Source of the DNA: Saccharothrix obliqua
Lineage (GTDB): Bacteria > Actinomycetota > Actinomycetes > Mycobacteriales > Pseudonocardiaceae
Assembly: GCF_019375475.1 (NCBI RefSeq)
Contig: NZ_JAHXGQ010000008.1
Location: 124,001-188,000 of the forward strand
Reading direction: 5' to 3'
Length of the DNA stretch: 64,000 nt
Positions 37,401 through 43,400 of this stretch are shown here, piece by piece. The translations under genes were made by a program, and so were the position numbers. A model generated the notes under the pieces. The model was given only the letters and a program-made list of their open reading frames with translations, was not told the DNA's origin and searched no databases. The first letter of the stretch is position 1, and every line of letters begins with the position of its first letter.

Positions 37401-40400
37401 GGAGCTGCCGCACCGGCTCGCGGTCGTCGTGTCCGACCTGGCGGAGCTGTGCGCGTCGCTGCGTGGCGACGGCGGTCACCGGGCCGCGATCGGTGACGAG
37501 TACCCCGGTCGCGAGCTGTTCGCCGAGGACGGCGGCCTGGTGACCGATCTGCTGGCCCGCCGGGACCTCGACCGGCTCGCCGCGGTGTGGGTGCACGGGA
37601 TCGCGGTCGACTGGCGCCGCCTGTGGTCGGTCCGCCCGCGCCGGGTGTCCCTGCCGCCGTACCCGTTCACCAGGCAGCGGTTGTGGTTGCCGGGAACCGA
37701 CGTGGTGGAGCGGCCGTGGTTGACCGAGCACCTGGTGGCCGGGCGCCGGGTGCTGCCCGGTGCGGCGGCGCTGGAGGAGGTCTGCGCCGGTGACGCGTGC
37801 ACCCTGAGCGACGTGCGGTGGCCCGCGCCGCTGCACCTGGACTCCGGGCCCGAGCCCGTCACGGTGGTGTCGGGCGGTCGGTTCACCGTCACGTCCGGCG
37901 CGCTCACCATCGCCGAGGGCCGTTGCACCACAGCAGTTCCGCAGCCGGAAACACTCGACCTGGACGCGGTACGCACGCGGTGCTCGGACACCGTCGAACC
38001 GGACGACCTCTACGCCGCCATGCGCGCGGCCGGGTTGGCACACGGCGCTGGGATGCGCGTGCTGCGGGAAGTGCGCGTGGGAGAACGGGAAGTGCTCGCC
38101 CGCATCACCGCCGACCACCGGGTGCTCGCGCTCGACGGCGCGTTCCAAGCCCTGGCGGCGTTGCCCGGTCCGGACCGCGTGCAGCTGCCGGTCGGTTTCG
38201 CCACGCTCACCCGAACCGGCACGCTGCCAACGGAAATGTGGGCACACGCGGTGGAAACCGCGGCCCCGAGCGGAGAACGCCGGTTCGACCTGCGCGTGGC
38301 CGCCGCTGACGGCCGTGTGCTGCTGGCCGTGGACGGCCTGCGCGTCGTCACCGCGGACGAAGACCCGTGCACCTACCTGCGCCCGGAATGGGTGCCCGCA
38401 CCGCTGGCGGTGACCGGACCCGCGACGCCCGACCCGGTCGTGCTCCGGCTGCCCGCCACGTCGGACGGCCTCGCCGACGAGATCGACCGGTCGTTGCACG
38501 CCGTGCTGCGCACCGCCGTGGACCGCCTGACCGAGGACCCGGGCGCGCTGCTGCGCATCGTCGTGGTGTGCCCGGACGCGCGACCCGCGTACGCCGCCGC
38601 GGCCGCCGCGCTGCGGACGCTCGCCTTGGAGCACAGCGGGTTCTCCGGTGTGGTCGTGCACGGCGGCGAGCCGCACCCCGACGAGCTGCGACACGTCACC
38701 GGCGCGCCCGAGGCCAGGGTGAGCGAGGTCCGGTACGTCGACGGCGTCCGGCAGGAACGCCGGATGGTCGGGTTCCGCCCGGCGGCCGGGCGTCCCGCGC
38801 GGACCGGTGGTGTGTACCTGGTCGTCGGCGGGACCGGTGTGATCGGCGAGCACGTCGCCGCACACCTGCGGGCCACCCGCGCGCCGCGGGCCGTGGTGGT
38901 GACCGGTCGCGCCGACGCCGACGTGACGGTGGCTTCGGACGTGCGGCGGTTGGTGGACGACGTGAAGGCCACCCACGGCCGGATCGACGGCGTGGTGTTC
39001 GCGGCCGGTGTGCACGACGACCAGCGGGCCGTGGCGAAGACCGCGGAGCGGGTGAACGCGGTGCTCGCGCCGAAGACGCTGGGCGTGCGGAACCTGCTGG
39101 CCGCGCTCGGTGACGACGAACTGGAGTTCTTCGTGTTGTTCTCGTCGGTCGCGGCGCGCACGGGGAACCTGGGGCAGGCGGATTACGCCTACGCCAACGC
39201 GTTCCTGGACGAGTCCGCCGCCACCACGCCGAGCCTGGTCTCGGTGTGCTGGCCGTTGTGGGCCGACGGCGGCATGGTCGTGGACGACCAGACCCGGCGG
39301 TTGTTCGCCCGGCGCTGGGGCAGCGAGCCGCTGGGCACGGCGGACGCCCTGCGCGCGTTCGACCGGCTGGCCACCGGTTCGGAACCGGTCGTCGCCGTCG
39401 TGCGGCCGGTGACGGGGGCCGCGACCGGTGACCCGGCCACCGGATCGGACCCGGTTGTCGTGCGGCCCGCGGCGGAGGCCGCGACCGCTGACGTCGGTGC
39501 GCCGGTCGACGTGGACGCCGAATTGCGGGTCCTCGCCGCCGGTTTCCTCCTGGTGGAGCCGGAGGAGGTGGACCCGGACCTCGCGCTGCTCGACCTCGGG
39601 TTCGACTCGATCTCGCTGACCGGGTTGACGAACGAGGTCAACGAGCGCTTCGGGTTGGACCTGCTGCCAACGGTGTTCTACGAGCGCCCGACGTTGACCT
39701 CCTTCGCCGAGCACCTGCGGGACCTGGTCCCGACCGAGCGGCCCGGAGTTGCCGTGGACCGGGTGGCCGACGCGCCCGTGGACGACGCGGTGGCCGTGAT
39801 CGGCATGGCGGGCGTGCTGCCCGGCTCGCCGGACCTCGACGCGTTCTGGCAGCACCTGGTCGCGGGTGACGACCTGGTGCGGCCGGTGCCCGAGGACCGG
39901 ACCGACCTGCGTGGCGACCCGGCGGTTTCGGGTGTGCGCGCGGGTTTCCTGGACGACGTCCGGTCGTTCGACGCCCGGCGGTTCGGGATCTCGCCGCGCG
40001 AGGCGGCGTTGATGGACCCGCAGCAGCGGTTGTTCCTCCAGACGGCCTGGCAGGCGGTCGCCGACGCGGGCTACCGGCCGGACGACCTGGCCGGCACCGA
40101 CACGGGGTTGTTCGTCGGTGTCTCGGCGTGTGACTACGACGACCTGCTGCACGCGCACAACGTGCCCGTCGAAGCACACACCGCGAGCGGCCTGGCGGAC
40201 TGCATCCTCGCCAACCGCGTCTCGTACCTGTTCGACCTGCGCGGCCCCAGCGAAGCGATCGACACGGCGTGCTCAAGCTCGCTGGTCGCCGTGCACCGGG
40301 CGGTGCGCGCGCTGCGTGCCGGTGAGTGCTCGGTGGCGCTGGCGGGCGGGGTGAACGTGTTGCTCAGCCCCGGGTTGTTCGTGGCCTTCCAGTCGTCGGG

Positions 40401-43400
40401 GATGCTCAGCGCCGACGGGCGGTGCCGCACGTTCGACGACGCCGCCGACGGGTACGGCCGCGGCGAGGGCTGCGGTGTGGTGCTGTTGAAGCCGCTGAGC
40501 GCGGCGCTCGCGGACGGCGACCAGGTGATCGGCGTGATCCGCGGCAGCGCGGTCAACCACGCCGGTCGCGGGCCGTCGTTGACCGCCCCCAACCCCGAAG
40601 CCCAGGCGCGGGTGATCGCGCGGGCCTACGAGACGAGCGGTGTCGACCCGGCACGCGTGTCGTACATCGAGGCGCACGGCACCGGCACGCGGCTCGGCGA
40701 CCCGATCGAGGTGGAGGGGCTGAAGAAGGCGTTCGGCGGTGTCGACGCGCGGATCGGGCTCGGCGCGGTGAAGACCAACATCGGCCACCTCGAAGCCGCC
40801 GCGGGGATCGCGGGCCTGCTGAAGGTCCTGCTGGCGATGCGGCACGGCGAACTGCCGCCCACGCTGCACCAGCGCACGCCCAACCCGTACGTGCGGCTGG
40901 CCGGCACCCCGTTCCGGGTGGTCGCCGAGCGGGCGCCGTGGGTGGGGGACCGGGTCGCCGGGGTCTCGTCGTTCGGGTTCGGCGGCACGAACGCGCACGT
41001 CGTCGTGCAGTCCGCCCCGGAGATGCCGGTCGGCGGGGGGATCGGGCCGTGGCGACTGGTGTTGTCGGCGGACTCCGCCGGAGCACTGGCCGAGTACCGC
41101 ACGCGGGTGGCCCGGCACCTGGCGGTGGACCGCGACCTCGACCGGCTGTGCTTCACGTTGCAGACCGGCCGCGAAGCGCTCGGGCACCGGTTCGCGGCGG
41201 TGGTCGCGGACCGCGCCGAGGCGGTGGCCGTGTTGACCGGTGACGCCGAACCCCGGCTGGACGAGGACACCGCGGCGTGGCTGGCCGGTGCCGACGTGGA
41301 CTGGGCGGCCCGGTGGCCGACGCCGCCGGTGCGGGTGTCCGCGCCCGTGCCGCCGTTCGCGGCCACGCCGTTCTGGTTCGACCAGCTCGCCCCGGCGGGC
41401 CGCAAGCTGGTGTTGCGCGACCCGCGTTCGGCACGGGGTTCGTCGGTGCCGGTGGCACCCGTGGTCGACGTCGTGCCGGTGGTGGCGGTCGAAGAGCCGG
41501 TGACCATTGTGGACGGATCGGTGGAACAGGTGATCCGGGAGTCCGTGGCGAAGATCCTCGGCACGGACGTCGACGCGGTGGCGGCCGACACGGCGTTCTC
41601 CGACCTGGGGCTGGACTCGATCTTCCGGATGGAGCTGGCCCGGTCGCTGATGGCCGCGTTCGACGTCGAGCTGACGGCGGCGCAGCTCTACGAGCACGAC
41701 ACCGTGGCGGCGTTGGCCGCGTTGATCGGTGGGACCGCGCCCGTTTCCGAGCGGTCGCCGGTCGCGGAGATCGTCGAGGAGGCGTTGGAACGGCCGTTGG
41801 ACGAGAGCCTTTCCTTCGCGGACAACGGGTTGACGTCGTTCGACATGCTGCGCGCCATCGCCGCGTTGGAGAGCCGATACGGGGCGCTGCCCAAGACGCT
41901 GCTGTTCGACCGGCCCACGATGGCGGAGCTGACCGGCTTCCTGGCGGGCCGGGACACTCGGGAGGCGCGTCCGGCGGTGCGGGGCGCCCGGGACATCGAG
42001 TCCGCGGCGCTGGTGACCGGCCGACCGGCCGTCTTCCGCAAGCGGCGCCTGCCCGACCACCCCGAGCTGGGCGCGCTGGTCGCCGACCTGGATCGCCGGT
42101 ACGCCAAGGAAGGCGGGCTCGCCGGGCGGGACATCGCGCCGTACGCGTTCCTGGACACGGCACGCGAGGGTTACGTCAACTTCTCGGTGCGTGGTGACGA
42201 CCTGTTCGCGTGGAGCTTCGTCGGCGATCACGCGCACTTCCACGACCTGGTGGCCGACTGGATGGCCTGGGCGCGGCGGGCCGGGCTCCGGCCGAACTTC
42301 CTGTCGCTGATCCACCTGACCGAGGTCGCGGGCGAACCGGTGACCGCGACGCCGTTCGGCGCGGTGCAGCGGTTGGACGACCTGTCGGCGTTCACCACGT
42401 CCGGGGGCGCGATGAGCAGGCTCCGGTACCTGCTGGGCCGGTTCGAGCGGGCCGGTGCGGTGCGGTGCGAGGAGTACCGCGTCGGCGACGACCCGGCGAC
42501 CGACCACCGGATCGTCGGCCTGATGGACTCGTGGGGCGACCACAAGCAGATGGTCAACCCGTACGTCGGGGTGGTGCGCGAGGAGATCCGCACCGGGCGG
42601 CTCGACCCGCGGCACCGGATGTTCCTGACGCACGTGGACGACGAACTCGTGAACGCGATCATCGTCACGAGGATCCCGTCGGAGCAGGGGTACCTGCTGG
42701 ACCTGGAGTTCTACCCGGATTCCATGCCGGCGGGCGGGTTGGAGCACGCGATCGTGGAGATCATCCGGCGCACGGCGGCCGAGGGCTGCACGTCGTTCAG
42801 CTTCGGGGCGAGCTTCGGCGTGGCGATCACCGAGTCACCCAACGCGGACCCGGAGGTGGCGGCGGCGATCGAGGAACTGCACTCGATCGGGGTGTTCGGC
42901 TCGGGCAACTTCCAGTTCAAGAACAAGTTCCGCACCGCCAACACGCCGATCTACCTGTGCGGCCCGGCGACCGGTGACCGGACGTCGGTCACGGACATCA
43001 TCCTGATGATCGCCAACCCGGAGCTGACCGGGGGACGGGGTGCCGACGAGGGCGTTGTGACGGCGCGCGGTGGGGAGGAGCGCGGTGGGGAGGAGCGGGG
43101 AGCCACCGCACCGACGGGGCTCGGCGGCACGCCGCCCGCAGCCCCGGCTCCCGCCGAGCCGACCCGGCCCGGTGGCACATCGCCGGGGACGAAGGCCGCC
43201 GCCGCGCAGCTCCACCCTGCTCACAGCTCGGCCGAGCCGCCCGCGCCTGTGCGCACCTCGACCGCGCCGCCCACGGCCGCCGCGTCGCGTCGGCCCGTCT
43301 CCGGCGCGCCGTCGCCGGCCACCGCCACGCCGCAGGCCCCCGTCCCGACCGCTGGTGCCACGCCGCAAGGGTCCGCTCCGACCGCCGGCGCCACGCCGCA

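Noticed and set aside
33121..40179. A 2352-codon open frame on the - strand opposite PKS 2, and similar long antisense frames (for example 21055-25113, 25825-28998, 50635-53205).
   Set aside because: They mirror genuine coding frames with high third-position GC. Their translations are Arg/Pro/His/Gln-rich without recognisable domains.
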